Shown: positions 7,030-7,367 of the stretch, one piece after another
Layout of the letters: every line of letters begins with the position of its first letter
Position numbering within the stretch: the stretch's first letter is position 1
From: CAYMKE01 sp964390955
Lineage (GTDB): Bacteria; Bacteroidota; Bacteroidia; Bacteroidales; JBBRXJ01
Direction of reading: 5' to 3'
NCBI GenBank assembly: GCA_964390955.1
Contig: CAYMKE010000173.1
Span: 1 to 7,367, forward strand
Length of the DNA stretch: 7,367 nucleotides
Notes under the pieces: generated by a model
Databases searched by the model: none
Seen by the model: only the letters and a program-made list of their open reading frames with translations
Told to the model about the DNA's origin: nothing
Position numbers and translations under genes: made by a program

Positions 7030-7048
7030 AGTACAGGTTTTCGCCTAT

Positions 7049-7123
7049 ACTACTTCCTATCAATAAAGACGCTGTGGGAGTGGCAGTTAGCCCTGTCAGG
7101 GTTTCAAACCCTGACAGGGCTGC
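7049..7123 (+). repeat. 75-base direct repeat, copy 1, carrying a 33-base palindrome
   Basis: Aligns without gaps to 7285-7359, with about 67 of 75 positions identical. The differences are all in the middle part (between ACTACTTCCT and GTTAG). The 3' half, 7089-7121, is a perfect palindrome: AGCCCTGTCAGGGTTT, a central C, then AAACCCTGACAGGGCT. Each arm also contains the odd-centred palindrome CCCTG-T-CAGGG, so the element can fold as one long hairpin or as two short ones. It looks like a REP or MITE-type dispersed repeat. Confidence 0.88.
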
Positions 7124-7284
7124 TTTTCCGGGTTTTAGCAGACTGTCAGACCTGTCAGTGCCGTCAGGCCTGACAGGGTCGGTTAGTTGTCCTTAACAAA
7201 AGAAATCAGGCAGAACACCATGGCTTCCTTTAAGGCCGGGGTAACCCATCGTTTTTAAACTTTGGAAAAGTTGGGCAACGAGAA
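7124..7284. other. Spacer between the two direct repeats; no gene seen
   Basis: Apart from the 9-base periodic block, this stretch shows no coding signal. An open frame of 66 codons (6996-7196, + strand) crosses the repeats, but its content is dictated by the palindromes and it has no family resemblance. Confidence 0.6.
7142..7177. repeat. Four-unit 9-base periodic block related to CCTGTCAGG
   Basis: Four consecutive 9-base units: ACTGTCAGA (7142), CCTGTCAGT (7151), GCCGTCAGG (7160) and CCTGACAGG (7169). All are variants of the core found in the flanking palindromes. Units 2 and 4 also pair as an inverted repeat: CCTGTCAG (7151-7158) with CTGACAGG (7170-7177). This is either a decayed third copy of the palindrome or a short tandem expansion of its core. 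Confidence 0.65.
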
Positions 7285-7359
7285 ACTACTTCCTCGCAAT
7301 AGGGATGTTGTTGGAGTGGCGGTTAGCCCTGTCAGGGTTTCAAACCCTGACAGGGCTGC
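7285..7359 (+). repeat. 75-base direct repeat, copy 2, carrying the same 33-base palindrome
   Basis: Second copy, exactly 236 bases after the first. The palindrome (7325-7357) is identical to copy 1 in all 33 bases, while the preceding part has about 8 substitutions. Similarity stops abruptly upstream of ACTACTTCCT in both copies, which marks a real boundary there. The right boundary may extend past the window, since only 8 bases remain after this copy. Confidence 0.87.
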
Positions 7360-7367
7360 CACAAGTG

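Noticed and set aside
7089..7128. Palindrome followed by TTTT as an intrinsic terminator
   Set aside because: The T run is only four bases and offset by GC; the second copy has no T run, so termination is not the shared function.
6996..7196. Plus-strand open frame of 66 codons across the repeats
   Set aside because: Its sequence is produced by the GC-richer palindromic repeats; nothing protein-like is visible.
7049..7359. CRISPR array
   Set aside because: Only two copies, 236 bases apart, with unequal internal content and long palindromes; no regular 25-40-base spacers and no cas gene.

Overview
The window looks like chromosomal DNA of a Bacteroidota bacterium. It is AT-rich, the one large gene has no recognisable Shine-Dalgarno sequence, and that gene encodes a secreted protein ending in a type IX secretion system (T9SS) type A C-terminal sorting domain, a signal confined to this phylum. 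I cannot name the genus.

Layout, left to right. The window opens inside a tRNA-Glu gene (anticodon TTC, 1-53), closed by a strong intrinsic terminator (58-97). An AT-rich stretch of about 340 bases without a gene follows. One very large gene (440-6661, + strand, 2073 residues) fills most of the window and has its own intrinsic terminator 27 bases after the stop codon (6688-6726). It is therefore probably monocistronic. The last ~640 bases hold no convincing gene. From about 6922 to the right edge they are a mosaic of dispersed-type repeats: an imperfect inverted-repeat element, two 75-base direct repeats that each carry a perfect 33-base palindrome, and a short 9-base-periodic block between them.

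The giant protein has, in order: a signal peptide, an unassigned probably beta-rich N-terminal domain (about 25-165), five PKD-like Ig-fold repeats, an unassigned acidic segment (about 603-777), a possible lipocalin-like barrel (about 778-886), thirteen more PKD-like repeats, and the T9SS sorting domain (1992-2073). No catalytic domain is visible. A cell-surface or released adhesin, or other stalk-like binding protein, is the most economical reading.

The most informative signals are inside this protein. The 18 PKD repeats fall into two classes with different cysteine layouts. In the second class two sets of cysteines appear and disappear together from repeat to repeat, which points to two separate optional disulfides per domain. 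I see no multi-gene system, defence island or CRISPR array here; the novelty is the architecture of one protein and the repeat island downstream.
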